From: Juglans regia
Taxonomy: Eukaryota; Streptophyta; Magnoliopsida; Fagales; Juglandaceae
Length of the DNA stretch: 64,000 nt
Reading direction: 5' to 3'
NCBI RefSeq assembly: GCF_001411555.2
Contig: NC_049902.1
Location: 14,532,237-14,596,236, forward strand
Part shown: in pieces, positions 22,183 to 34,300 of the stretch
Position numbering within the stretch: the first letter of the stretch is position 1
Layout: each line of letters opens with the position of its first letter
Made by a program: the position numbers and the translations under genes
Notes under the pieces: model-generated
Seen by the model: the letters and a program-made list of their open reading frames with translations, nothing else
What the model was told of the DNA's origin: nothing
Database searches by the model: none

Positions 22183-23471
22183 TGTAGTAGCCCGCTAGAA
22201 ATTCAATAGTGAAATTCAAAATTCAATACTGTAAGTTTTCACAAATCGACTAATCGAGTAGGTTTTAGTTTGTCAACATAGTCAGTGTTACCACTCATTC
22301 TGGTGTCAGAAGTGCGATTTTATTTATTTGAGGTAGTTAGAAGTGTTAGAATGGAATACGGTCTGCACCATTAGTTTCTTTTGAATATTTAGAATTTTAT
22401 GGCACAATAAACCTATTTTCAATTTTCTAACGAAACACTTGTTCAAAAACGCGTTTTGTTTATTTCGAGACACTTCAGAGTTGAATTTCGATAAACGAAT
22501 TCCACAGTTAGGTTAGTGTGTATATTTAGAATTTTACAGTGCAAAGTCTATTTTCATTTTTCTCAAAGTGAATAGTAACCTCGATAGTAGCACCTAGTGA
22601 GTGTTTTCAAAATCAGTGTGGAATGTCAAAATTAGGTTAGATGAGTTTTATTTGGACACTTGAAAATATCTTAGCCATACTTGGAGAATAGCATAGGACA
22701 CATGGCACCACGAGGAACCATGAGACAGAAATGTGAAGGAAATCAATGTGTAAGATCATGCCACCTAACCAAAACACTATTCCATCCATCCAACCAAATT
22801 GTGCCAAACCAAAGAGGGTTTCAACCCTAGTGAAACCCTAAATAGTTGGGATCCAATTGAAATCTCAAAAACTTGGTTGAAACCGAAACCCTAAACGGTT
22901 TCCCCAAACCCTAAAGTTAGCCTCTAAACTCTATTTGATCCGATTTCTAGCATTGTATTTAATTACTTGATTAAATCACTTCCATATGCTATTAATTCCT
23001 CAAATTCATATTATGACGTCATTATCCAACCCTTTAGACCTTGGAAATTTGATTGGGCCAAGAAAAATTGGATTTGGGCTTGATAACATCTCAAACCTTA
23101 ACCAAACCCTCTTTAATTCCCAAAATGAAACCCACTTGTTTAAGGCCCATTAGGCCAACAAATTTTGGCCATCTTGACAAAGTTTTTTGAGAAAATTTCC
23201 ACCCACTCAAGATTGACCATCCACTGCTTATGAAAATCCCAAAGTTGTGCATGATGTGAAAGCCAAAGGCAACCTCACCATCACCCTTCTCTTAGATGTT
23301 TCCTTGACTGAAAATCACTCACTATTTGCACATTTTTGAGACCTAATCCCCATCCATCAAGGTATCACTCAAGCCCATACTTCACTCTTCAGAAGTGTAT
23401 TAGGCGTGTAGGTTATCTATCTTTTAACTCATTTCACCCCTTTTCATTTTCGTTCTTAGAGAGAACACTCA

Positions 23472-23654
23472 GGTGCCGTTAGGATAATGAGTTAAGATGA
23501 AAGTTGAATAAAATATTGTTAGAATATTATTTTTTAATATTATTATTGTTTTAAAATTTAAAAAAGTTGAATTGCTTATTTTAATTTGTGTGGGAATTTA
23601 GAAAAGTTGTAATGATAAGATGAGATGAAACACTTCTTGTATCCAAACGGGGCC
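23472..23654. mobile_element. MITE in long LTR (PIF/Harbinger-like)
   Basis: A 183 bp insertion is absent at the corresponding place in the sister LTR (about 31390). The ends GGTGCCGTTAGGATA and TATCCAAACGGGGCC are imperfect inverted repeats, flanked by TCA and TTA, consistent with a mutated TTA duplication. The interior (AATATTATTTTTTAATATT, AGATGAGATGA) matches the MITE at 60306-60520 in reverse orientation. Confidence 0.75.
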
Positions 23655-25554
23655 TTAGAGTCCTCTCTCGGAAAGTTTTCTGTACTTTTTTGCCTTCAGT
23701 TTTTGAAGCTCTTTTAAATATTATCTCACTAATCTTCCTTCAAGAAAGTTGTTACACTTTGAGTATAGTTTCTGTTGGTACCTTTTATGTTAGAATTCAT
23801 AGTCATTTGATTGGTCAAAAGTTATTTTAATCATGGCAAGGTCAATCTGGGCGATAAACTGGATAGTATATTGTATTTTGCAATTTGTGACCAAGCTAAT
23901 GGACAAATATTGGTCCGGAAATTTTATGGAGTGTTTCTAACATATTTATATGAATGTGTGTTAAGGATTTGTTTCTTGATAAAAGGCTTTGATAAAATAT
24001 TTTCCCAGATATAGGAACTTAGAAATTGGAAGGAGAAAAACAGTTTCTATTTTAAGAAAGTTTGGATCTTTTGCAGTTTAATCTTACTCCAATGTCTTTG
24101 ATAATTTTATTTGATGATCCTGAACCTTTTATATACATCTTAGGATGTTATTTTGAATATTTTTTTATGTTAGTTTCAAATATATAAATTGTTATGCAAG
24201 GGAATACTCTATTGAGTCAAACGTTTGATGATTTCGACTAAATCCATGTTTTGGTTTATTTTTAGCCATTTGGTTTAAAGTTTAATGATTGTATCTACTT
24301 TAGGACACATTTATAAACCATATGATGCTGTTGGTTTGAATATTTCTTCATTTATCTCTCGGATCAAGTGTTTGATCAAGTCAAAGTTGAGAAACAATTA
24401 TGTTTTTGACTTAGTGTTGGAGCCGAGTACTTTGAGTACGATTTTTTTTTTATTTTTGATGACGTTTATGTGTTGATTCAAAACATTTTAGTTCTTTGGA
24501 GTGTGTTATGAACATGTTAGATTAAATTTTTGAATTTTTGGAACTTTTTGGAGATGTTTTAATAAAGGTCAAAACCTTGTGATTCAAAGTTTTGTGTTTT
24601 GGTTAAAAGTACCGATCTTTTGCTTAAAAAATTTTATGTTTTGTGAAGTAGATTTTTTTTGGATGTTCTAAGCAAGTTTTTAAACTTAAGACATGAGGAT
24701 CTTTGTTGCAATATTTCGGTTTGCTCATGAGTTTTGGAGTTGGAAGAAGTTGCAATAAAAGTCAAGAGATATGGCCTTTGGAAGTTTCGGCCTTATGTTG
24801 TTTTTCACAGTTGTGATTAGTTTTAAATTCTTCTAAGTTGATATTTGAGTTTTGGAGAAAATTTCTATGAGGAATGTAAATTTTGATGATTTTTAGAGTT
24901 AGGATGTGAAATCCTTAAGTTAGGGGTAAAATGTTCATTTTACTCTAAGTTAGCATTTTTCATGTTTCTAAGTCATTAGTGATAAATTTTCTAACATTTA
25001 AAACTCATACTTACAGTATCTCGTGTTTCATGCTTTTCCTCATAAAACACAACGATTACTATAAGTTAGCTTCTAACTTACTGTCAGATTATTGTATATG
25101 TGTGTTGGTAAGGGAACTATTGGTTATGCATTTATGTTATTATATATGCCATGCCATGCCATGTCACGTGACTACAGGTTTATCTGTTACACATATTATA
25201 TTCTATCATGAAATATTTATTCGTTACACATATTATATTCTGTCAGGAAATAGTTATCTGTTACACATTATGCGATGTCACGTAATACTATTTGTTACAC
25301 GTTTTCCCATGTCACGTAATATTGTATGTTATATGTTATTCCATGTTGTTTAATGTTATCTATTACATGTTATGCCATGTTACGTATTGTTTATCTAATT
25401 CATGTTACATCAAGTCATGCATCTCACATATATGTCACGTTACGTATGTCATGTCATCTGTCATTATGTCTCACATCACGTCATGTCTCGAGTACAATAT
25501 ATCTTTCTAAAACAGTATTTTCTCAGTTAGTTATGCCTGGGATACTCATGACGT

Positions 25555-25847
25555 AATCACTATGATTGTTCGAGCATTTCAATTTATAATTCACGCTAAG
25601 TATTTCGGCATAATCATTTTGATTGTTAGTATACCTCTACTCAAATGCTCTTAACATAATTATTCTGATTGTCAAACTATTACTTGATACTCCTCATGTA
25701 ATTATTCTGATTATTAGGGTATCTCATTTAAAATACTCATGGCATAATAATTTTGATTGTATGAGTATCTTTGACGAAATATGTTCGACGTAATCATTCT
25801 GATTGTTCACTATTCTTGATGAAACAACTGGCAAAATTATTTTGATT
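25555..25847 (+). repeat. Seven-unit hairpin array in LTR
   Basis: AATNA-N3-TGATT hairpins begin at 25555, 25612, 25658, 25700, 25746, 25792 and 25835, spaced 42-57 bp. The right arm is constant. Left arms are AATCA (perfect pairing), AATTA (one G-U pair in RNA) or, once, AATAA. Confidence 0.75.
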
Positions 25848-25968
25848 GTCAGAAGTCATTTTACTTCCACGTTTAGTTCATTTCAGTCTCATGTTTAGTT
25901 TCAATTCATGTTATTTCACGATCAGTTTCATGTCACGCTATTTCAGTCAGTTCCAAGTTCATGTATTT

Positions 25969-27558
25969 TGATAAGTGTGATTTTTATTACTCTTTTATTT
26001 ATGAAAAGTGTCAGTTTCTCTTCAATTCTATTGATTTTATTTTATTTCTATACATTTTTCTTTATTTTCTTGGATTTGAAGGAATGAGAAGATTTAGTAT
26101 GAAAGTAGAGTATTTTGATACTAAAGAAGAGATTACGAATCCAGACCAAAAAAGGTGCGACCAAAATTCGCGACCATAAGGCGCAACTAGAATTGGCGAC
26201 AAGTGTTAGGAGATAAGCGAGATATTTTACTTTATGAGTGAGAAGACTTGGCGCAAGGCTCTGGGCTACTAGATTGGGCGACCAATCTAAACGACCAACT
26301 TAAGTGACCAATCTAAATGATATCGTAGACAACAACTAGCAAAGACAAGTAGTTTTACCGCTTGGTAGGTTGGCGAGAGGAGTTTTTCATCTCGGTCAGG
26401 AACTTTACATCTTGGCCACAGGGCGAGGAGACTAATTATATTCAACGCACACAACATCTACCCCGTGGGACCCTTTTGAGTTCCGCAATCAATTTGCTGA
26501 CCACCAAATCCTCCTGAACTCTGTAAATCAAGCCGCTTATTACTGAATCTTCCATTTTAGATAATTCTATTATTCTTAGGATAATTTCTTTTATGTTAAC
26601 ATTTATCTTTAGAAACTATTTTCCAGATCTTTAGGCTAGATAGTAACCGTATTTATCTTGTTTCCAGATTTGAGTTTTGAAATCTATTTAATCCCATCTT
26701 GTGGGATGAATGGAGAGGAGAGTCTGAGTTTTAGATTTCAATAGTCCAGAGTTTATCATTTAAGTTTCTTTCAAGGAAGCGGATCTGGAGGGCAGAGGTG
26801 AGAGCTACATGTTTCATCAACCGACTTCAATGAAAAACACTAGTTTTATTATTTTTCTTTTCAATTTCATTATGAACTAATTCTATTTTTAGAGTTTTGA
26901 TGTAGTCTAGCATTGAACACACAATTTATATTCTAAGTTATTTTATTTCAATATTTTCTTGATTAAGTGTTTATTCCTTATTTTAATGCTTGCAATTTTC
27001 TAACTAATTATTGTTCGATCTATTGAATCGCAATTAGACCAAGAGGTGATTTGTGATTAAATTTTTAGGATTAAGCACCATTAGTTGAGCGTAAGTAGAG
27101 ATACTTTATCGCGATTAGTGTGATTTTAAAAAAAAATTCAAAAAACTTAATGGGTCTCCAATTAGTTAAATTCACATAGAGATATGGAATTATTAGTTAG
27201 AGATATTTTTGGTATTGTTCGAGGGAAACTATTGAATAGTTAAGGGATTTTTATAATCAACTTGGAATAATTGGAATTCTATAACAATGAAGAATAAATT
27301 GTATGAGATTTTTTAGGTGAAATAAAACGCTCTAGATCTATTCTTAGTATATTTAAAATCTTAATTTTAATGCTATTTTTCTTTAGTTTAATTTAGATAA
27401 TTTATTCTTCAAATTTTAGTTTTTCAAATAGTAATTAATTTAGTAAATTTCAATACTTAATAGCATAATTATTCCCTATGGATTCGACATCCGTTTTGTT
27501 TAAAATACTTTTTTACTTGTTACGATTCTATGCACTTGCAGATATTTTTAGCACAACA
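25969..27558 (+). mobile_element. Solo LTR (1,590 bp) nested in long LTR
   Basis: The element begins TGATAAGTGTGA and ends TTTTTAGCACAACA. It is flanked by perfect TATTT duplications (25964-25968, 27559-27563). The final 100 bp (TTCCCTATGGATTCGAC...TTGCAGATATTTTTAGCAC) resembles the 3' end of plant Ty3/gypsy LTRs of the type whose internal region starts TTTGGCGCCG, although no internal region remains here. It interrupts the CATG-rich tract of the host LTR. Confidence 0.88.
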
Positions 27559-27942
27559 TATTTCATGTTCGGTCCTACTCAGTTCAAGTCCATGTAATTC
27601 ATGTTCGGTCATGTTTCAAGTTTACGTTCGGTTCATGTTTTAGCTCACATTCAATTCATGTTTCAGTTCACGTTGCAGATCATATCATGTCAAGTTCGGT
27701 TTTAAGTTTAGTCCACGTTTAGTTTAAGTCATGTCATGTCAGTTCATGCCATGTTACATGTCAAGTTATGTCATGCTTATTTATGATTATGATTATGCAT
27801 TCATGTCGTTATTACCATGCATGCATTTGTATACTATATGTCAAGTTATCTGTTAACTTGTTCAGATTTGTAATCAAATCTTACCGTGGTAATCCCAACT
27901 ACTATTCCTCCCTGGTGCACCTCCTAATCTGGGGGCATCACA

Positions 27943-28100
27943 GAATGTGCTTGAGAAACAAAAGTGTGATCCTTTTAGCTGTATATGAATGCGATGGTGG
28001 AGTAAAATGATTGTATTCTTTGATCCAGTTTGCAACATGTAATGCTCGTCCTTGTGGTGTGATTTTAACAAATAGTTTTAGAAAATGAGAAAGAGATTAC
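27943..28100 (-). pseudogene. Ty3/gypsy integrase core fragment, piece 1 continued
   Basis: The minus strand reads VANWIKEYNHFTPPSHSYTA, then KRITLLFLKHI. This is the integrase core around the first catalytic Asp, here replaced (the usual D of VVDR/VADR reads N). It joins 22182 when the inserted LTR is removed. Upstream parts are not recognised. Confidence 0.72.
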
Positions 28101-28355
28101 TAACCTTTTAAAACTTTTTTATTTCCTCCCCAAGATGCAAAAAAGAGAGAACTATGAAATTAAGGTTTATTCATAAAGACAGAAACTGGTTCTGAAACCC
28201 ATAACCTGGGCTCAAAAAGCTAAGAAGGGAAAAAATCATTGATTTTGGGGTCGAAATGTAGACCACCAGTCATAGCTTGGTAACCACAACGTGCATACCG
28301 TAAATAACTTTTTGAATTGGGGTCATATGCATGATTATGATACCTGCTGCCAAAG
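28101..28355. other. Unassigned sequence between two gypsy remnants
   Basis: No coding frame or terminal repeat was recognised. It may be the decayed 3' end of the second gypsy element. Confidence 0.3.
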
Positions 28356-28941
28356 TTATGGCCAAAATATTGATGCCTGCACAATATTGCCCAAATCCAA
28401 GGAGTCTTCATAATTTTCTGTCATATTATGCTGATATGCCTTCTCGAGGTAGTTTAACGCTATCAACATGGAATATGCTAACTCAGCATCATCATACCCA
28501 AATTCCCTTGCATTAGTCTCCCTGGGTTGGAAAGAACTTGCCGTCAAGTTCACGTCAGCATTAGCAAAGCTCGAACTGAGGTGTTTGATGTTGAACACAT
28601 TAGAGGTTCTCAGATGACTAGGAAGGTGCAATTTGTATGCACTGTTGTTGATATTTTGGAGAACTTCACAAGGCCCAATCTTCCTATCCTTCAACTTATT
28701 GTACTCACCTTAAGGAAAGCGATCATGGGTTAGCACAACTCAAACAAAATCTCCAACATAAAAAAGAACTTGGTGATAGTGACTGTCAGCTTGAGCCTTG
28801 TACTTAGCATTGCTCTCCTGGATTGCTTGCTTGACTTGGTCGTGTACTACATGAAGGTGCGCTACTATCTCCTCCACCTTAACGTCCAAGCGACCAATAT
28901 GTGGAATGGGTGATAAGTCAAGTATGCCCCAAGAATTTTTT
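28356..28941 (-). pseudogene. Ty3/gypsy integrase C-terminal part, piece 2
   Basis: 28740-28949 reads ILDLSPIPHIGRLDVKVEEI, then QVKQAIQESNAKYKAQADSH and VLFYVGDFV. 28356-28694 reads DRKIGPCEVLQNINNSAYKL and TSNVFNIKHL. This is the standard integrase C-terminal order of gypsy Pol. It continues from YGQ at 43042 once the 14.1 kb insertion is removed. Confidence 0.85.
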
Positions 28942-29357
28942 TGTAACACCCCACCTAAAAAGATTCTTAAACCTTGACCTTAGTAGTCTTAATCCTAGTG
29001 AATTAGGAGTTGAGATATTGTAGAACAAGAATAATAAGAATATACTTTGAGTTTTGTAGAATTATTAGAAGATTCTAGTGCAATATTTATTTTTTAGGAA
29101 AATGAAGATTTTTGGATCTTGATTGGTATAGTAGTATTATTTTGGATAATTTTTAGTACTTAATTAATTTTGAGGAAGGGTGCCATGAGGCCAATGTCAG
29201 AATGATAAGTGGTGGCATAATGGAGATTTTGCCACTTTATTGGGCTAAGTAATTTGTGTAAAATTTTTTGACAGACTTAGGAAGGCCCAAGATATTGGTT
29301 TATTAAGGGCCTAAGCTTTTTGGGTAAAAAGGCTTACGAAATGCAATAAGACTTTAG

Positions 29358-29883
29358 TGTTGTGAAATACTATGTAAAGCACACACACCAACGATGGCAA
29401 ATAAAGTAAAAACAACACAATCAAGAACGATACACATATATGTGGTTCGGCAAATTGCCTACGTCCACGGGAGCTGCAGAGGATTTTATTTCTTGAGGAA
29501 TCACAATACAATAGTGTAGGACGGCTACTGTTCACTCTGATACAGTACAAGTCAAAATCATAAACAATTTATATGTTATGCGGCGGAAACCCTAAACTCA
29601 GCAGAATTAGTGATGTTCGCTCGAGCGGGGTGTCGAGCCCGCATTGAGCGAACCTGTTTCCCGCAATCGCTCGAGCCATGTGTTTAGTGGCTCCTCAAGC
29701 GAAGCTCTCTGACTTCCCTCCGCTCGAGCTGAGTGTCGAGCAGTTATCGAGCGAAGCTCTCTGAATTGCTTTTGCTCAAACGGTCTGTCGAGCTCTCTTC
29801 GGGTGAAGCTCTCTGACTTGTATTCACTCGAGCGGCTAGACGCTCCGCTCGAGCGGCGTGAACCAGACTCCAAATACTCAACA
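29358..29883 (-). mobile_element. 526 bp solo LTR, probably Ty1/copia
   Basis: The ends are TGTTGTGAAATAC and ACTCAACA, flanked by perfect TTTAG duplications (29353-29357, 29884-29888). It contains ATGTGGTTCGGCAAATTGCC and TACGTCCACGG, words common in plant copia LTRs (recollection, not searched). The stretch 29620-29860 is a degenerate tandem repeat of about 58 bp built on GCTCGAGC/GTCGAGC and GAAGCTCTCTGACTT. Strand is inferred from TGTTGAGT-type starts and is uncertain. Confidence 0.82.
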
Positions 29884-32578
29884 TTTAGGGCCCTAATGCA
29901 TTAAGGATTTGATGGGCTGATGTTAAGATGTTAAAAAACCTTAGGCTCAACTTGGGAGATATAAAGTTTTAAATCTTTCTTGGAGGACACTAGAAAACAG
30001 GCCCAATAAAAAGGACTTAAGGCCATTGGGCCTAACCTAGTAAGAGTAAAGACATTAGGCTCAACTTGATGGACACTAGGCCCTACTTGATGGACATAAT
30101 GTAACAGCCCACTAGAAATTCACTGGTAGAATTCTTATTGACTTTAGGAATCTCGTGAAAACTCCTTAATTTTTTACGAATCGACCAATTGCGCAGGTTT
30201 TAGTCTGTCAACATAGTCAGTGTTATCACTCACTATGATGCTAGAAATATGAGTTTAATTATTTGAGATAGTTAGAAGTGTCAGAATGTGTTTTGGTCTA
30301 CACTATTAGACTCAGTTGATTATTTAGGATTTTATGGCACAATAGCCAATTTTCATAATTTCAGACAAAACGACTGTTCGAAATTGTGAAATTATTTTTA
30401 GGGGTACTTCGGGGTTGAATTTCTTTAAATGATTTTCATTATAGGTTAATATGAATATTTAGAATTTTTCAGTACTAAGTTTATTTTTTTTTGTGAATAG
30501 TAACATCGATAAGCGCACCAAGTGCAGTGTTTTCAAAATCACAGTGTGGAATGTCCAAATTAGGTTAGAGAAGTTTTATTTGGATACTTGGCAAGATCTT
30601 AGCCACACATAGTGAATAATATTAGAGACTTGGCACAAAGAGGAACCAATAGATGGATTTGTGAAGGAAGTCAAGGTGTGTGATCATGCCACTTAAACAA
30701 AGTTTTGTTTCATCTGATCAACCAAATTGTGTCAGACTAAAGAAGGTTTCAATCCTAGAGAAAACCCAAAATGGTTGGAATCCAATTGAAACCCCAAAAG
30801 TTTGGTTGAAACCGAAATCCTAAACGGTTTCCCCAAACCCTAAAGTTGGCCTCCAAACCCTTTTTAATCTGATTTTTAGCATTGTGTTTAATCACTTGAT
30901 TAAATCACTTTCACATGCTATTAATTAATCAAATCCTTGTGATGCCATCATTATCCAACATTTTAAACCTTGAAAATTTGATTGGGCCAAGAAAAATTGG
31001 TTTTGGGCTTGATAGCATCTCAAACCCTAACCAAACCCCCTTTAAACCCCAAATTGAAGCCCACTTGGTTGGGGCCCACCAAGGCCCGCGACATTGGCCA
31101 CCTTGGCAAAGCTTCTTGAAGAAGTTTCCTCCCCCACATGGTAGACCATCCACTACCGTTGGCTGCACCCAATAGTGTCTTGATGTGAAGAAGAAATCCA
31201 CTCCATCAACCTATATCTCTCACAGCTGCTGCAGGCAATCCTTGCTCCTCTCTATTATCCACTATATGTCACATAGCCACCCCCAATTAAGGGTCATTCA
31301 AGCACATAAATTCCCCCTCCAGGAGTCTAAAGTCGTGCAAGACACACTTCTCTCAATTTTATCACTTTTTTCCCCCGTTCTTAGAGAGAAACCCAAAAGA
31401 GCTCTCTCGGGCAGATTTTTGGGTCTTTTTACGTGGCCATTTTCGACCCTTTGTTAGTATTATCTCATGATGACTCCTTCATAAAAGTTGTTCATAGTTG
31501 AGTCTATTTTCCGTAGATATTTTATTAGTCTCATTCCATGCTCATGTGATCTGTAAAAAGTATTTTTAACTATAGAAAGGTCATTCTGGGCGTGAAACTA
31601 GAGAGTATGATATGTTTTGGAATTGTTGACCAAGCTAATGGACATATCTTGGTCCGAAAATTTTATGGAGTGTTATTAGCATGTGCTTATAAATTTTTAT
31701 TTAGGTTTTATTGCATGAATAAAGTTTTTGATGATAGATTTCCTTAGATTTAGAAACTTGAAAACTGGAAGTGGAAAAACAGTTTTTGTTTTGTGAAAGT
31801 TTGAATATTTTATGGTTTAATCTTATTCCAAAGGTTTTGATATTTTTATATGATGCTCCTAAGCCTCTTACATACATGTTAGGATGTTATTTCGAAGATA
31901 TTTAGTATAGTTTTAAAGATATCTTTTTCTAAGTAAGAGGATTTTGGTTTGGCTTAAGATTTGATGTTTTTGCATTAGATCCATTTTTTGTTGAATTTTA
32001 GCCATGTGATTTTAAGTTTGATGGTTTGATCTTCTTTAGGACATATTTTTAAACCATGAGATGTTTTAGTTTGAAGATCACATGTCTTTAAGCTATGGAT
32101 CAAGAGATTGATCAAAATTAGTGGAGAAAAAAGTTTCTGTTTTGGACTAAGTTTAAAACAAGTGTTGTTTTGTGGTTTTTGGTGACTTTTGTTTGATGAT
32201 TTAAAACATGGATGATCTTAGGATGATGTTATAAATGTGTTAGAAGTATGATTTGATTTTTTGGAATTCTTGGAGATGTTTTTATTAAGGTCAAAACTTG
32301 TGATTTAAGGGTTTACTTTTTGTTAAAAAGTTTGGGTCTTTTTAGAAAAGGTTTGGTGTTGATTATTAGCTTTTCTTAATGGATATTTTCAGTATATTTT
32401 TAAACTTAGGATAGAAAGATCTTTGTTACAAAAATTTTGGTTTAATCATGGGTTTTAAAGATGGAAGAAATTGCAACCAAAATCAAGAGAAATGGCCTAT
32501 GAATGTTTCGGCCATTGTGAGTTTTCCATAGTTGTGAATGGTTTTAAATTTTTCTGAGTTTTTATTTGAGCCTAGGAT

Positions 32579-32616
32579 AAAATTTACATCCTCATTTACA
32601 TGAGGATGTAAATTTT
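32579..32616 (+). other. 17 bp perfect hairpin in long LTR
   Basis: Arms 32579-32595 and 32600-32616 are exact complements around loop TTAC. The same position holds an 11 bp perfect hairpin at 44972-44998, a 12 bp near-perfect one at 37365-37391 (minus copy) and a weaker one at 24858-24884. Confidence 0.8.
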
Positions 32617-32821
32617 GGTAATTTTTGGAGTTAGGATATGAAATCATTAAGTTAAGAGTAAATGGTCATTTTCCCACATGTAGAGGGTAAAATGGTAATT
32701 TTACTCTAAGTTGTCCCTTTTCACTTTTCTAATTGTTAGTAATTAAATTTCTAACTTTTAGAATACCCTTTTACAGTTCCTCTTGTTTCGCACTTTACTC
32801 TCGTAGAACGCGACAATCGAG

Positions 32822-32842
32822 GTAAGTTAGCTCTTAACTTAC
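32822..32842 (+). promoter_or_regulatory. Splice-donor-like site inside a hairpin
   Basis: GTAAGTTA and TAACTTAC pair perfectly around GCTCT. The left arm is itself the intron start of a GAG|GTAAGT donor. Equivalent folds occur at 25072-25090, 37140-37158 and 41762-41782. Confidence 0.6.
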
Positions 32843-33497
32843 TATCACTTTACTGTGTATGTGTGATGAGTAAGGGAATTACAATTTATGTTCGTATGTC
32901 AATATATATGCCATGTCATCACATGTTTATCTATTACACGAATTATTCTGTCTTGAAATATTTATCTGTTATACAATATATTATGTCTCATGTTACTATC
33001 TGTTGTAAGTATGTCACATTACGTATGCTAGCTGTTACATGTATGTCATATCACGTAATATTCACTGTCACAAATTATGTAATGTTACGAAATATTGTCT
33101 GTTATATATTATGTCATGTTACAAAATATTGTCTGTTACATGTATGCCATGTTTTGAAATGTTGTCTATTACATTTTATGTCATGTCTGTCATCTTATGT
33201 TGATGTCACATTATGCTACGTCAGCATTTATGTCATTTATGTCACGTTCATGTTACGTCACGTTACGAAATGTCATGTATGCCAGTTAAGTTATTAATGT
33301 CAATCACGGCCCTAAGCGCTAGGATGAGGTAATATCCTAGTGGAACTCATTTGTTCATGCTGGAGTATCTAAATAGGTGTAAAATTCCCTGGGTTGACGA
33401 AGTACAGTCAGCAGGTTGCGAATGAGGCCTAACTAGCTGGTCATCGGAGCACGCCAGGCACTAACGCCGATGGAGCCACACATTATGTTACGTGTGT

Positions 33498-33645
33498 CCA
33501 CAGCAAGTGTGGCACAAACAATTCACGGGGCCACAACAACTGTAGAGCATGAAGTATGGGGTCACAACAACTATGGAGCATACACTACGTGAGACACAGC
33601 AATTGTGACATGTAGAATACGTGGAGCCACAACAACTGTGGAGTA
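33498..33645 (+). repeat. Hairpin array (CCACA...TGTGG) in long LTR
   Basis: Five units begin near 33498, 33531, 33562, 33594 and 33627, each with 5-base arms and a 5-base loop. The first and last are perfect; the others each have one mismatched pair. The mirror-image LTR shows the same array at about 36410-36545. Confidence 0.7.
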
Positions 33646-33939
33646 CGTATTAATGCACTCACAGCTGGTATAGACACATGTGTTGTGATGCGGTAATCGG
33701 CAGGGACACACAACTTAAGGGGGCCCGTGTAGCACCCGTATGGTCACTTTATTAATTAAGTCCATTGAATAACATTTCAAGTTCATGTATTTCACGTTCA
33801 AGTCATGTTCCACGTCATGTTATGTTCAAGTTTACGTTCATGTCAAGTTTCAAGTTCATGTCAATCATGGTAATACCAAGAGATAAGATTACTCAATCAT
33901 GGTGACCCCATAAGACAAGAATATATTTCAAGTTCATGT

Positions 33940-34300
33940 TTATGTCATGTTATGTTCAAATTCACGTTCATGTTATGTCTTGTTCACGTTTACGTTATGT
34001 TCCAAGTTCACATTGATGTTATGTTATGCTCAGGTTCATGGTATGTTCAAGTTCACGTTCATGTTATGTCATGTTCATGTTTACGTTATGTTCTAAGTTC
34101 ACATTGATGTTATATTATGCTCAGATTCATGGTATGTTCAAGTTCACATTCATGTTATGTCATGTTCACGTTCACGTTATGTTCCAAGTTCACATGTATG
34201 TTATGTCATGCTCAGGTTCATGTTATGTTCAAGTTCATGTTCAAATTATGTATGTTCACATTCATGCTATGTTTCAAGTCCATGTTATATTTTAAGTTCA
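33940..34300. repeat. 91 bp tandem repeat in CATG-rich tract
   Basis: CAGGTTCATGGTATG-type landmarks fall at 34031, 34122 and 34213, exactly 91 bp apart. A partial earlier unit starts about 33940. The inverted sister LTR lacks this expansion, accounting for most of its 392 bp shorter length. Apparent ORFs here, rich in M, C, H, V and F, are products of the repeat. Confidence 0.85.

Larger units (their letters stand above)
22183..27942 (+). mobile_element. Long solo LTR with nested MITE and second LTR
   Basis: The start is TGTAGTAGCCCGCTAG (22183) and the end GGGGGCATCACA (27942). The flanks are GAATA (22178) and GAATG (27943), a 5 bp duplication with one difference. Integrase coding continues across the site, confirming the boundaries. 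Without its nested insertions the LTR is about 4.0 kb. It is homologous to 30100-35009 and 35371-39888. No internal retroelement region is present. Internal signals are a hairpin at 25072-25090 over a decayed donor site, a seven-unit hairpin array at 25555-25847 and a CATG-rich tract. Confidence 0.88.

Noticed and set aside
29607..29873. 88-codon minus ORF rich in Arg, Ser and Glu
   Set aside because: It is encoded by the CTCGAG minisatellite inside an LTR; the periodicity explains the open frame.
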